DNA from: Streptomyces spinoverrucosus
GTDB taxonomy: Bacteria; Actinomycetota; Actinomycetes; Streptomycetales; Streptomycetaceae
Direction: 5' to 3'
Assembly (NCBI RefSeq): GCF_006539505.1
Contig: NZ_BJND01000005.1
Location: 124,001-188,000 of the forward strand
Length of the DNA: 64,000 nucleotides
Shown: positions 24,961 to 33,947 of the stretch, piece after piece
How positions within the stretch are numbered: the first letter of the stretch is position 1
How the letters are laid out: each line of letters starts with the position of its first letter
Notes under the pieces: generated by a model
The model's input: only the letters and a program-made list of their open reading frames with translations
The model's database searches: none
Told to the model about the DNA's origin: nothing
Program-made: the position numbers and the translations under genes

Positions 24961-26484
24961 GTGCACCGCAGACTCACCACGCCGGGCGCACTCGCTGCGG
25001 CCTCCCTTCTGCTGGCGATCCCGGCATCGGCCGCGAGCCACTCCCCCGGCGCTCCGGGCATCGGCGACCCCTACTACCCGGCGTACGGCAACGGCGGATA
25101 CGACGTCTCCCACTACGACCTCAGGCTGAAGTACCAGCCCGCGAACGACCGGCTGGAGGGTACGGCGACCCTGCTGGCCCGGACCACGCAGGATCTGTCC
25201 CGGTTCAACCTGGACTTCCTGCTGGATGTGAGCGAGGTGCGGGTCAACGGCGCGAAGGCGCGGTTCGCGACCTCGGGCCAGCACGAACTGCAGGTCACAC
25301 CGAGCAAACCGCTGGCCAAGGGAACGTCCGTCACCGTCGTGGTGCGCTACAGCGGGGTGCCGTCGTCGGAGCAGGCGTACGGCTTCACCAGCTGGCTGCG
25401 TACGCCGGACGGCGGGGTCGCGGCCGGTGAGCCCGAGTCGGCGTGGTGGTGGTTCCCGAGCAACGACCACCCCCTGGACAAGGCCACCTACGACATCTCG
25501 GTGCAGGTGCCGGACGGCACGCAGGCCATCTCCAACGGCACGCTTCAATCGACGAGTTCACGGGCCGGGTGGACCCGCTACAGCTGGCGGTCCAACAAGC
25601 CGCAGGCCACCTACCTCGCCACGCTCGCGGTCGGCAAGTTCGACGTCACGACCGCGACGACGGACAGCGGCATTCCGGTCATCAACGCCTACAGCAAGGA
25701 CCTGGGCGACATCGCCGGCGCGGCACGGGCCAGCGTCGAGCGGACCGGTGAGATCGCCGACTGGCTGACCGACTACTTCGGGCCGTATCCCTACAACGCC
25801 CTCGGCGGATACGTGCCGAACACCACCACCGGCTACGCGTTGGAGACGCAGACCCGCCCGTTCTACAGCCCCCGGCAGTTCGCAAACGGGTCGAACACGT
25901 CGGTCGTCGTGCACGAGCTGGCCCACCAGTGGTACGGCGACCTGGTGTCGGTGTCCCAGTGGAAGGACATCTGGGTCAACGAGGGCTTCGCCCGGTACGC
26001 GCAGTGGCTGTGGTCCGAGTACGAGGGCGAGGGGACGGCGCAGGAGATCGCCGACTACGTGTACGCGTCACGCCCGGCGGACGATCCGTTCTGGACGGTC
26101 CGTCCCGGTGACCCGGGGCCGGAGAACCAGTTCCACCTGGCCGTGTACGACCGGGGTGCGCTGGCCCTGCAGGCGCTGCGCAACGCGATCGGCGACGAGG
26201 ACTTCTTCGCCGTCCTGAAGGGCTGGCCGCGGAAGTACGCCCACGGCAACGCCTCGGTCGCCGACTTCAGGAAGTACGCGGAGCGGGTGTCCGGGAAGCG
26301 GCTGACCGCGCTGTTCGACACCTGGCTGTTCCAGCCGTCGAAGCCGGGGGCGCCGGCGGCGCGGGAGGCTTCGATCTCGGCCCGTGCGCTGGGGACGAAG
26401 GGGGCGCCGGAGCAGCCGAAGTCGTGGAAGAAGATCGCGGCGACCAATGGCGTGCACGACCATGAGCACGGGCACGCCGAGTAA
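24961..26484 (+). CDS. Secreted M1 family metallopeptidase (aminopeptidase)
   Basis: Zinc aminopeptidase of 507 residues. The GTG start (MHRRLTTPG as translated) has GGAG seven bases upstream and gives an immediate signal peptide (ALAAASLLLAIPASAASHS); the longer open frame would place the signal peptide inside. The zinc site HELAHQWYGD is followed by the distal glutamate in WVNEGFARY, with the exopeptidase-type region TGYALETQT before it. The protein is shorter than cytosolic M1 enzymes because it lacks the large C-terminal helical domain. A His-rich tail (HDHEHGHAE) may bind metal. Confidence 0.88.
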   Translation: MHRRLTTPGALAAASLLLAIPASAASHSPGAPGIGDPYYPAYGNGGYDVSHYDLRLKYQPANDRLEGTATLLARTTQDLSRFNLDFLLDVSEVRVNGAKARFATSGQHELQVTPSKPLAKGTSVTVVVRYSGVPSSEQAYGFTSWLRTPDGGVAAGEPESAWWWFPSNDHPLDKATYDISVQVPDGTQAISNGTLQSTSSRAGWTRYSWRSNKPQATYLATLAVGKFDVTTATTDSGIPVINAYSKDLGDIAGAARASVERTGEIADWLTDYFGPYPYNALGGYVPNTTTGYALETQTRPFYSPRQFANGSNTSVVVHELAHQWYGDLVSVSQWKDIWVNEGFARYAQWLWSEYEGEGTAQEIADYVYASRPADDPFWTVRPGDPGPENQFHLAVYDRGALALQALRNAIGDEDFFAVLKGWPRKYAHGNASVADFRKYAERVSGKRLTALFDTWLFQPSKPGAPAAREASISARALGTKGAPEQPKSWKKIAATNGVHDHEHGHAE

Positions 26485-26493
26485 CGCGAGTGT

Positions 26494-26531
26494 GCGGCCC
26501 GGGGCGAATCGGTGATTTTCCCCGGGTCCGC
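26494..26531. terminator. Bidirectional terminator between convergent genes
   Basis: GCGGCCCGGGG pairs with CCCCGGGTCCGC, with one bulged base, around a 15-base loop containing TTTT. It lies between the M1 peptidase and DUF6766 stops and can serve both strands. Confidence 0.75.
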
Positions 26532-26544
26532 GCCGTACGGAGAC

Positions 26545-27219
26545 TTATCCTTCCACTCCGGTCGCCGAATGGGGTGCGCCCACCGGTTTGGATTCCGGCG
26601 AGCCGCGCTGCCGAAGGTAGACGGAGAGAATGGCCATCGAGGCCACCGCGAGGAATTCGGACTGCCAGTTCTGCAAGGTCCGGCTCCAGAAATCGGCAGA
26701 TCCCACATAGGCGCCCCAGCTGATGGGCGCCTGGAGTTGTCTGAGTTGTTGCTCGTTGTACGCGGAGACTCCGGCGGTCGCCTGGACCAGCCACGACAAG
26801 ACGAATATCGTGCCCATCACCAGCCCGAGCGAGCGGGAAAAGACCGCTTGTCGCATCCCTCCGGCACCCGCCCAGCGCGGCGAATCCTCCCGGGCGTGGC
26901 GTCCCACTCGCTGCTCCTTGTCAGATTCCTTACCGGCCTTGTGCATTTCCTTTGATTCGGGTGAGCCCCGTTGCAGCAGCCAGACGGTCACGGTGATGTA
27001 GAGGAAGAACTGCAGATACTCCGACTGCCAGTTCTCTGTCACGTCCACCGCGAAGTCGGACGACATGAGATAGTCGCCGAGGCCGATCTGTGCCAGCCCG
27101 TCCGCGGCCTGCTGATTGTTGAACTCCGTGTGACCGGCGATCGCGTGTCCGGCGAGAGCCAGCAGGAACGCGATGCCGAAGCTCAGGGTCAGGCCGTTCT
27201 CGCGCACGAATCGGCGCAT
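26545..27219 (-). CDS. DUF6766-type membrane protein with internal duplication
   Basis: A 224-residue membrane protein of a family I recognise as DUF6766. Two homologous halves are visible: FNNQQAADGL...DYLMSSDFAVDVTENWQSEYLQF then LLQRGSPESK, and YNEQQLRQLQ...AYVGSADFWSRTLQNWQSEFLAV then LRQRGSPESK. Each half has two membrane helices followed by the repeated RGSPESK end; a charged linker joins them. The repeated ENWQSE/QNWQSE element is the best candidate functional motif. It starts ATG 16 bp downstream of a 27-residue membrane peptide gene, probably one operon. Function unknown. Confidence 0.8.
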   Translation of the reverse strand: MRRFVRENGLTLSFGIAFLLALAGHAIAGHTEFNNQQAADGLAQIGLGDYLMSSDFAVDVTENWQSEYLQFFLYITVTVWLLQRGSPESKEMHKAGKESDKEQRVGRHAREDSPRWAGAGGMRQAVFSRSLGLVMGTIFVLSWLVQATAGVSAYNEQQLRQLQAPISWGAYVGSADFWSRTLQNWQSEFLAVASMAILSVYLRQRGSPESKPVGAPHSATGVEG

Positions 27220-27235
27220 GCCCCGCTCCTTCCCG

Positions 27236-27319
27236 TCAGCGGTACGTCAGGCCGAGGAACCCGAAGTAGAGCAGGCTGCCGAAGACGACCACAAGACAGA
27301 CCGTGAACATGACCCGCAT
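27236..27319 (-). CDS. 27-residue hydrophobic membrane peptide
   Basis: Very short gene encoding MRVMFTVCLVVVFGSL followed by LYFGFLGLTYR, a single membrane helix with a short positive N-terminus. AGGA lies four bases before the ATG. It starts 6 bp after the lipoprotein stop and ends 16 bp before the DUF6766 gene, so all three are likely one transcript. It may be a small subunit of the DUF6766 protein. Function unknown. Confidence 0.65.
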   Translation of the reverse strand: MRVMFTVCLVVVFGSLLYFGFLGLTYR

Positions 27320-27325
27320 CCGTCC

Positions 27326-27757
27326 TCAGCCTCCTTTGATCGTGCACTGATAGGGCAGGCCCCCCGACCGGGGAGTGCACCCAGCGGCGACAACTTTCCA
27401 GCCGTCCCGGAACTGCGACAGGAACAGCGTGTCCGATTCCAGTACGACCCGAGCCTGTCTCCCGTAGACATCCACTTTCCGGACCGCGCCGCCGAAGGGG
27501 ATGTCCTGAGCGGCGATCGCCTCGGCGCAGCTCGTTTTCTCGGATTCCGCCAATTCGCTGCGGGTTTCCGGTGCGAGTGCAGCGCAGAGGCCCTTGAAAT
27601 CGGCGGAACTCAGCAGTCGCTCGAATTCGGTCGCCGCGGCAGAGGCGTCCACGCTGCGTTCCCCGGCGCTGCCACAGCCGCCGAGGGCCAGTCCCAGCAG
27701 GGACGCGAGGATCAGCGTTCCGGTTCGGCGCACTGTTCTCACGCTGCCTCTGTACAT
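27326..27757 (-). CDS. Small exported lipoprotein
   Basis: A 143-residue protein with a basic N-terminus, a hydrophobic stretch (LILASLLGLAL) and the lipobox LGGC at about residue 28, so it should be lipid-anchored outside the membrane. The mature part is about 115 residues with three further cysteines (CAALAP, SCAEAI, GCTP/QC region), possibly disulphide-bonded. It leads the operon with the small peptide and the DUF6766 gene. Family not recognised. Confidence 0.75.
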   Translation of the reverse strand: MYRGSVRTVRRTGTLILASLLGLALGGCGSAGERSVDASAAATEFERLLSSADFKGLCAALAPETRSELAESEKTSCAEAIAAQDIPFGGAVRKVDVYGRQARVVLESDTLFLSQFRDGWKVVAAGCTPRSGGLPYQCTIKGG

Positions 27758-27819
27758 GGGGCGGGCACTCGCGCCCCATCATGCACAGTCGTGTACCCCT
27801 GTCGCGGCGGAATACGCGG

Positions 27820-27835
27820 GAGGGCGGCTGCCCTC
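27820..27835 (-). terminator. Small terminator hairpin after the PfkB kinase
   Basis: GAGGGC-ggct-GCCCTC, a 6-bp stem with 4-base loop, lies 10 bp beyond the kinase stop on the minus strand. Confidence 0.5.
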
Positions 27836-27844
27836 ACCTGCATT

Positions 27845-28753
27845 TCAGTGGTCCATCTCGGCGGCGCGCTCAAGGAGGCGGTCCCGGCCAATGGCCGCCG
27901 TCTCGGTGGACGGCACCGTGCATGCGTGGGCGCCGGCCACCGCGCCGTACAGGGCGCATCGGCGGGGCGGTGCGCCGTCCAGGTGGCCGAAGAGGAAGGC
28001 CGCGGCGAAGGCGTCGCCCGCGCCGTTGGAGTCCACCACCGGGGCGGGGGGTGGAACCGCCGGGACGTGGGTCAGGTCGCCGTCGGTGAGGAGGTACGCG
28101 CCTTCGGCGCCGGCCGTGGCGACGACCAGCCGCGCGCGGCCGTGTTCGACGATGCGGCGCATGGTGCGTTCGGGGTCGGTGAGGGCGGCGGCGGAGAGGA
28201 AGACGATGTCCGCGGCGAGGGCGAAGGGCTCGTGGTAGGGGTTCTCGCCGTCCCAGTCGTGCAGGTCGGTGGAGAGGGGCACGCCGGTCTCGTGGAGCAC
28301 GGGCAGGGCGTGGGCGCAGGGGTGGGTGATGGAGACGTGGACGTGGCGGCTCGACTCCGCCAGTGCCCGGACCGTCGCCTCGGGCAGCCGGTCGTCGGCG
28401 TGCGAGCGGCTCGTGTCGTAGAGGGAGAGGCGCCGGCCGTCGGGGCCGACGAGGTTGACCGCACGCTTGGTACCGGCGGGCTGCGGGATGGCGGTGAGGG
28501 CGACGCCCTTCTCGCGGTGCAGGGCCCGGACCAGTTCGCCCTCGGGGTCGTCGCCGAGCAGGTCGAGGTGGTGGGTGCGCAGACCCAGGGCGCTGAGGCC
28601 GAGGGCGACGAAGTCGCCGGTCTGGCCCGCGCGGGTGCGGATCCCGGAGTCGATCATGTAGCTGTCGGCGTACGGAAGCGGCAGCTCCGGCACGTACACG
28701 ATGGTGTCCACGCCCGCGCCGCCCAGTACGAGGACGTCCGTGTCGGTGCTCAC
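27845..28753 (-). CDS. PfkB family carbohydrate kinase
   Basis: Ribokinase-fold sugar or nucleoside kinase of 302 residues. The substrate region begins with LVLGGAGVDTIVYVPELP; the C-terminal catalytic signature is DSNGAGDAFAAAFLFG, with the catalytic aspartate in GAGDAF. The exact substrate is not readable. The start codon overlaps the macro-domain gene by 4 bp (ATGA), a strong sign of linked function: phosphorylation of a sugar released from ADP-ribose or another nucleotide is one possibility. Confidence 0.86.
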   Translation of the reverse strand: MSTDTDVLVLGGAGVDTIVYVPELPLPYADSYMIDSGIRTRAGQTGDFVALGLSALGLRTHHLDLLGDDPEGELVRALHREKGVALTAIPQPAGTKRAVNLVGPDGRRLSLYDTSRSHADDRLPEATVRALAESSRHVHVSITHPCAHALPVLHETGVPLSTDLHDWDGENPYHEPFALAADIVFLSAAALTDPERTMRRIVEHGRARLVVATAGAEGAYLLTDGDLTHVPAVPPPAPVVDSNGAGDAFAAAFLFGHLDGAPPRRCALYGAVAGAHACTVPSTETAAIGRDRLLERAAEMDH

Positions 28754-29274
28754 CTTCCGCCCTCCCCGTGGTCGTAGACCGTCACGGCGATGCCCCGCCG
28801 CACCAGCCGCTCAATGATGAGCGGTTCCACGCTGGACCACTTGCCACCGGCCAGGCCGCAGCCTATCCGCGGCATGTGGACCGAGGCGTTCAGTTCGGCC
28901 GCCTTGTCGGCGAGGCGGCCGAGGGCGGTGTCGATCGCCTCGTAGCGCACGGGGACGCCCTTGCTGCCCATGGGGGTCCCCCCACGCGAGCGAAGCCGAG
29001 CGTGGGGGAGGATGCCGCGCTGGCCGATCATGTTGGCCACCCACACGTAAGGCTCGACCTGGACGAACTGGGCCGCGCCCAGCCCGAAGTCGTTCGACGC
29101 GCGGTCGCGGTGCCAGGCGCGGTAGGCCGCCTCCGGCTCCGGCCAGCGGCGCGATATGGCCAGGACGAAGCCCTTGCCCCAGCCGCCGCTGTCGTTGCAG
29201 ACATGGGCGATCAGCTTGACGCCCTTCACCGACGGCACGGTGGCGTCACCCCGGACATAAATGATCTCCGACAC
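28750..29274 (-). CDS. Macro-domain protein (ADP-ribose-1''-phosphatase-like) with in-frame repeat insertion
   Basis: A 174-residue macro domain, expected to bind or hydrolyse ADP-ribose derivatives. It opens with IIYVRGDATVPSVKG, then the phosphate-binding-like segments LIAHVCNDSGGWGKGF and MPRIGCGLAGGKW, characteristic of this subfamily. Between QRG and PVRYEAID about 17 residues (ILPHARLRSRGG followed by TPMGSKG) are encoded by a G-rich palindromic repeat inserted without shifting the frame. The insertion lies in a surface loop region by expectation. It is translationally coupled to the PfkB kinase downstream. Confidence 0.84.
   Translation of the reverse strand: MSEIIYVRGDATVPSVKGVKLIAHVCNDSGGWGKGFVLAISRRWPEPEAAYRAWHRDRASNDFGLGAAQFVQVEPYVWVANMIGQRGILPHARLRSRGGTPMGSKGVPVRYEAIDTALGRLADKAAELNASVHMPRIGCGLAGGKWSSVEPLIIERLVRRGIAVTVYDHGEGGR
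28969..29012. repeat. Palindromic Streptomyces-type repeat inside the macro-domain gene
   Basis: CCCCCACGC at 28979-28987 pairs exactly with GCGTGGGGG at 29000-29008 around a 12-base loop (GAGCGAAGCCGA). Elements of this form, with G-tracts flanking CGAGCGAAGCCGAG, recur in many Streptomyces genomes. It is inside the coding sequence, in frame. Confidence 0.75.
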
Positions 29275-29316
29275 GACGCCACCGTAGGCGATGCCACTGA
29301 CAGTGGCCGTGACCTG

Positions 29317-30783
29317 CTACTTCGTGAGCTTCGTCAGCTCCTGGTCCACCGTCTGGGAGACCCGGCGGCGGATGCCGAACCAGCCCGCGACGAGGGCGAG
29401 GGCGATGAGCGGGATGAGCAGCAGGGTCTTGCGGCCGACGTCGGGGTCGTTCCACATCATGCCGAGGCAGGCCAGCAGGAAGGTGATCGTGGCGATCTCC
29501 GTGACCGGGCTGCCGGGGAGGCGGAAGTGCGGCCGCTGCACCAGGCCGGCCTTGGCGCGGCGGACGAAGATCAGGTGGCAGACCATGATGATCACCCAGG
29601 TGCTGATGATGCCGAGCGAGGCGACGTTCAGCACGATCTCGAAGGCCTGGGCCGGCACGAGGAAGTTCAGGCCGACGCCGAGCACACACACCGCGCAGGT
29701 CAGCAGGATGCCGCCGTAGGGCACCTGGCTGCGGTTCATGCGGGCGGTGAACTTCGGGGCCGAGCCCGCCATCGCCATGGAGCGCAGGATGCGGCCCGTG
29801 GAGTACAGGCCCGAGTTCAGGGACGACATCGCCGCGGTCAGGACGACCAGGTTCATCACGTCGCCCGCCGCCGGGACGCCGATCTTCGACAGGACCGTGA
29901 CAAAGGGGCTCTCGTCGGCCGAGTAGACCGAGCCGGGGAGCAGCAGGGCCAGGAGGACGACCGAGCCGACGTAGAACAGGCCGACGCGCCACATGATCGA
30001 GTTCACCGCGCGCGGGACGACCTTCTCCGGCTCGGCGGTCTCGCCCGCGGCGACACCGACCAGCTCCAGGGCGGCGTACGCGAAGATCACGCCCTGCATG
30101 ACGAGGACGACCGGCATCAGGCCGTGCGGGAAGACGCCGCCGTTGTCCGTGATCACGCTCATGCCGGGGGTCTGGCCGCCCACCTCGTGCTGGGTGGCCA
30201 GCAGGAAGATGCCGACGAACATGAAGCCGATCAGCGTGGCGACCTTGATGATCGCGAACCAGAACTCCATCTCGCCGAAGATCTTCACCGAGATCAGGTT
30301 CACCGCCAGTACGACGGCCAACGCGATCAGGGCCAGCACCCACTGCGGGATGTCGGTGAACATGCTCCAGTAGTGCGTGTAGAGCGCGATCGCGGTGATG
30401 TCGGCGATACCGGTCGTCGACCAGTTCAGGAAGTACATCCAGCCGGCGACGTATGCGCCCTTCTCGCCGAGGAACTCGCGCGCGTACGACACGAAGGACC
30501 CGGACGACGGCCGGTACAGGACCAGCTCGCCCAGGGCCCGGACGACGAAGAAGGCGAAGACGCCACAGACGAGGTAGGCGATCGCGAGCGCCGGGCCCGC
30601 GTTGTGCAGGCGGCCACCGGCGCCCAGGAAGAGGCCGGTGCCGATGGCGCCGCCGATGGCGATCATGTTGACGTGGCGGGCCTTGAGGTCCTTGCTGTAG
30701 CCGGCGTCGCCCGCGTCCGCGGGCGTCGTGGTCGCCCCGTTCCCGGCGGTGACCTTGGCCGTGTCCACGGCGTCCTTGCTCAC
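29317..30783 (-). CDS. ansP: Amino acid permease, L-asparagine permease type
   Basis: Cytoplasmic-membrane transporter of the APC family, 488 residues with about twelve hydrophobic segments. The first helix holds the family motif IAIGGAIGTGLFLGAGG, and GELVLYRPSSGSFVSYAREFLG is typical of the GabP/AnsP group (shown as LVLYRPSSGSFVSY). The closest match I recognise is AnsP, asparagine uptake, but related permeases look alike. GTG start (MSKDAVDTAK as translated), chosen over an upstream in-frame ATG that lies deep in the divergent regulatory region. It diverges from a MerR regulator, a possible controller. Confidence 0.84.
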   Translation of the reverse strand: MSKDAVDTAKVTAGNGATTTPADAGDAGYSKDLKARHVNMIAIGGAIGTGLFLGAGGRLHNAGPALAIAYLVCGVFAFFVVRALGELVLYRPSSGSFVSYAREFLGEKGAYVAGWMYFLNWSTTGIADITAIALYTHYWSMFTDIPQWVLALIALAVVLAVNLISVKIFGEMEFWFAIIKVATLIGFMFVGIFLLATQHEVGGQTPGMSVITDNGGVFPHGLMPVVLVMQGVIFAYAALELVGVAAGETAEPEKVVPRAVNSIMWRVGLFYVGSVVLLALLLPGSVYSADESPFVTVLSKIGVPAAGDVMNLVVLTAAMSSLNSGLYSTGRILRSMAMAGSAPKFTARMNRSQVPYGGILLTCAVCVLGVGLNFLVPAQAFEIVLNVASLGIISTWVIIMVCHLIFVRRAKAGLVQRPHFRLPGSPVTEIATITFLLACLGMMWNDPDVGRKTLLLIPLIALALVAGWFGIRRRVSQTVDQELTKLTK

Positions 30784-31040
30784 GGGTGGTACCACTCTCT
30801 GGTGCGCCCGAACGTCGTGCGCTCGGGTGTCCGTACGTGACTCGGTCCGGCACCCCGCTCGTGACGTGGCACAGACCAAGGCAGCACTTTCCCACATGAA
30901 TCGGCCCACAGACGGTGGCCCATGTCACAGAGCGTTGCTTCTCACACCGTCACCGCACGGCCATCCCACGATCATCTTCGGTTCATCACAGGGTGCCCAC
31001 GAGGTTTCACAGCACTGGTGAGACAGCGATACTGCTGCGC

Positions 31041-31745
31041 ATGACGACCGACACCGAGGAGCCGACCCTCACGATCGACGAGCTGGCCGCCCGGGCCGGT
31101 GTCACGGTGCGCACGGTCCGCTTCTACGGCACCAAGGGTCTGCTGCCGCCGCCGGTGATCGGTCCGCGGCGCGTGGGGCACTACGGACGGGAGCATCTGG
31201 CCCGGCTTGAGCTCATCGAGGAGCTGCAGCGGCAGGGCATGACGCTGGCGGCCATCGAACGCTATCTGCGGCAGCTGCCGCCGGATCTCAGCGCGCACGA
31301 CCTGGCGATCCACCGGGCGGTGGTGGCCTCCTGGGCGCCGGACACGGTGGAGACGGTGACGCGTGCGGAGCTGGAACGGCGGGCGGGGCGGCCCCTGACC
31401 GACGGTGAGGTCGAGCGACTGGCCGCGATGGACGTGGTACGGCCCGGGAGCGGCGCGTACGACGTCGACCTGGGTCTGCTGCGGCTCGGTGTCCGGCTGC
31501 TGGACGTGCCGCTCTCCCAGGAGGCGATCCTGGCGGCGCGCAAGGTCCTCATCGAACACTCGCGCGCCGCGGCTCACGAACTCGCCCAGCTCTTCCGCGG
31601 CGAGGTGTCGGAGCGTGGGCCGCGGGATGTGAAGTCCCTGTCGGCCCACATGCACCCCCTGGTGGTGCAGGCGCTCCTGACGACGTTCCAGCGGTCGCTG
31701 AAGGAGGAGCTGGGCGAATGGCTCACGGAGTCAGGAACGGGCTGA
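31041..31745 (+). CDS. MerR family transcriptional regulator
   Basis: DNA-binding regulator, 234 residues. The N-terminal winged helix is clear: LTIDELAARAGVTVRTVRFYGTKGLL, split here as LTIDELAARAGVTV and RTVRFYGTKGL, followed by GPRRVGHYGREHLARLELIEEL. The C-terminal region is longer than in metal-sensing MerR proteins and has no paired cysteines, so it likely binds an organic ligand or acts in stress. It is divergent from the ansP-type permease and converges on the beta-oxidation gene with a 15-bp overlap of ends. Confidence 0.85.
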   Translation: MTTDTEEPTLTIDELAARAGVTVRTVRFYGTKGLLPPPVIGPRRVGHYGREHLARLELIEELQRQGMTLAAIERYLRQLPPDLSAHDLAIHRAVVASWAPDTVETVTRAELERRAGRPLTDGEVERLAAMDVVRPGSGAYDVDLGLLRLGVRLLDVPLSQEAILAARKVLIEHSRAAAHELAQLFRGEVSERGPRDVKSLSAHMHPLVVQALLTTFQRSLKEELGEWLTESGTG

Positions 31746-33914
31746 GTCGCTGAACCGCTCGCCCTTCTCCGCCTTCTCCACCAGCAGTGCGGGCGGGGTG
31801 AAGCGGTCCCCGTAGCGCTCGGCGAGTTCCCGCGCGCGGGCCACGAAGCCGGGCAGGCCGCCCTCGTAGCCGTTGATGTACTGCAGGACACCGCCGGTCC
31901 AGCCGGGGAAGCCGATGCCGAAGATGGAGCCGATGTTGGCGTCGGCGACGGAGGTCAGCACGCCTTCCTCCAGGAGACGGACGGTGTCCAGCGCCTCGGA
32001 GAAGAGCATCCGCTCCTGCATGTCCTTGAACGGGATCTCGGCGCCCGCGCGCGTGAAGTGCTCGCGCAGTCCCGGCCACAGCCCGGTCCGCTTGCCGTCG
32101 TCCCCGTAGTCGTAGAAGCCCGCGCCGCCGCTGCGGCCGGTGCGGCCGAACTCGTCGACCATGCGGTCGATGACGGCCTCCGCCGGATGCGGGGTCCAGG
32201 TGCCGCCCGACTCCTCGACGGCCCCCTTCGTTTCGTTGCGAATCTTCCGCGGGAGGGTGAGCGTCAGCTCGTCCATCAGGGAGAGCACCTTGGCCGGGTA
32301 GCCCGCCTGGGCCGCCGCCTGCTCCACGGACGCGGGCTCGATGCCCTCGCCGACCATCGCCACGCCCTCGTTGATGAAGTGGCCGATCACCCGTGAGGTG
32401 AAGAAGCCGCGCGAGTCGTTCACGACGATCGGCGTCTTGTTGATCTGCCGGACCAGGTCGAAGGCGCGGGCGAGGGCCTCGTCGCCGGTCCGCTCACCCT
32501 TGATGATCTCGACCAGCGGCATCTTGTCGACCGGTGAGAAGAAGTGCAGTCCGATGAAGTCGGCCTGGCGCTGCACGCCCTCGGCGAGGGCGGTGATGGG
32601 GAGCGTGGAGGTGTTGGAGCACAGCAGCGCGTCCGGCGCCACGACCTGCTCGATCTCCTGGAACACCTTGTGCTTGAGCGCGGTGTCCTCGAAGACGGCC
32701 TCGATGACCGCGTCGCAGCCCGCGAGGTCCTGGACCTCGGCGGTGGGGGTGATGCGGGCCAGCAGCGCGTCGGCCTTCTCCCGCGTCGTACGGCCCTTTG
32801 CGACGGCCTTGGCGCACAGCTTCTCGGAGTAGCCCTTGCCCTTGACGGCGGCCTCCAGGGACACGTCCTTCAGGACGACCTCGATACCGGCGCGGGCGCA
32901 CGAGTAGGCGATACCGGCGCCCATCATCCCGGCGCCCAGGACGGCCACCCGGCGGACCTGGCGGGGCTCGATGCCCTTGGGGCGGTTGGCGCCGGAGTTG
33001 ACGGCCTGGAGGTCGAAGAAGAACGCCTGGATCATGTTCTTCGAGGTCTGGCCCGCGGCCAGCTCCACGAAGTAGCGGGCCTCGATGACCTGGGCGTTCT
33101 CGAAGTCGACCTGGGAGCCCTCGACGGCGGCCGCGAGGATGTTGCGCGGCGCCGGGTAGGGGGCGCCGTTCGTCTGCTTGCGCAGGTTGGCGGGGAAGGC
33201 GGGCAGGTTGGCCGCGAACTTCGGGTTGGCGGGGGTGCCGCCGGGGATCTTGTAGCCCGGCCGGTCCCAGGGCTGCTGCGACTCCGGGTTGGCGTCGATG
33301 AAGGCGCGGGCCTTGGCGAGCATCTCCTCCGGGGTCGACGCCACTTCGTGGATCAGGCCGTTCTCCAGTGCGCGCTGAGGGCTGTACTGGGTGCCCTGGA
33401 GGAGCACCTTCAGGAGGGCGTCGGCGATGCCCAGCAGGCGTACCGTGCGGACCACGCCGCCGCCTCCGGGAAGCAGGCCGAGGGAGACCTCGGGGCAGCC
33501 GATCTTGGAGCCGGGCGCGTCGAGGGCGACGCGGTGGTGGCAGGCCAGGGCGATCTCGTAACCGCCGCCCAGGGCCGCGCCGTTCATCGCGGCGACGACC
33601 GGCTTGCCCAGGGTCTCGATGCGGCGCAGGTCGCGCTTGATCGCCAGGCCGCCGTCGAACAGCTCCTGCGCGGTCTCTGGGGTGACCCGGATCAGGTCGC
33701 GCAGGTCGCCGCCGGCGAAGAAGGTCTTCTTGGCGGAGGTGAAGATGATGCCGCGGATGGAGTCCTTCTCGGCCTCCAGCCGGTCGGTGATCGCGGCGAG
33801 GGAGTTCCGGAACGCCTGGTTCATGGTGTTCGCGGACTGGCCCGGGTCGTCGAGGACGAGGGTGACGACGCCGGTCTCGTCCTGCTCCCAGCGGATGGTG
33901 GTGCTCTCGGTCAT
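31731..33914 (-). CDS. Fatty-acid oxidation multifunctional protein (enoyl-CoA hydratase / 3-hydroxyacyl-CoA dehydrogenase)
   Basis: FadB/FadJ-type alpha subunit, 727 residues, of beta-oxidation. The N-terminal crotonase domain has [17 protein letters not shown] and [19 protein letters not shown]. The middle is an NAD-binding domain ([21 protein letters not shown], shown in part as [12 protein letters not shown], then KDV), and the C-terminal domain is 3-hydroxyacyl-CoA dehydrogenase ([31 protein letters not shown]). Together with the thiolase just upstream it forms a two-gene module; the thiolase gene precedes it by 33 bp. Cytoplasmic. Confidence 0.9.
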   Translation of the reverse strand: MTESTTIRWEQDETGVVTLVLDDPGQSANTMNQAFRNSLAAITDRLEAEKDSIRGIIFTSAKKTFFAGGDLRDLIRVTPETAQELFDGGLAIKRDLRRIETLGKPVVAAMNGAALGGGYEIALACHHRVALDAPGSKIGCPEVSLGLLPGGGGVVRTVRLLGIADALLKVLLQGTQYSPQRALENGLIHEVASTPEEMLAKARAFIDANPESQQPWDRPGYKIPGGTPANPKFAANLPAFPANLRKQTNGAPYPAPRNILAAAVEGSQVDFENAQVIEARYFVELAAGQTSKNMIQAFFFDLQAVNSGANRPKGIEPRQVRRVAVLGAGMMGAGIAYSCARAGIEVVLKDVSLEAAVKGKGYSEKLCAKAVAKGRTTREKADALLARITPTAEVQDLAGCDAVIEAVFEDTALKHKVFQEIEQVVAPDALLCSNTSTLPITALAEGVQRQADFIGLHFFSPVDKMPLVEIIKGERTGDEALARAFDLVRQINKTPIVVNDSRGFFTSRVIGHFINEGVAMVGEGIEPASVEQAAAQAGYPAKVLSLMDELTLTLPRKIRNETKGAVEESGGTWTPHPAEAVIDRMVDEFGRTGRSGGAGFYDYGDDGKRTGLWPGLREHFTRAGAEIPFKDMQERMLFSEALDTVRLLEEGVLTSVADANIGSIFGIGFPGWTGGVLQYINGYEGGLPGFVARARELAERYGDRFTPPALLVEKAEKGERFSDSARS

Positions 33915-33947
33915 TGCTTCTCCGTATCGGGATCTGGGACGGGCCGG

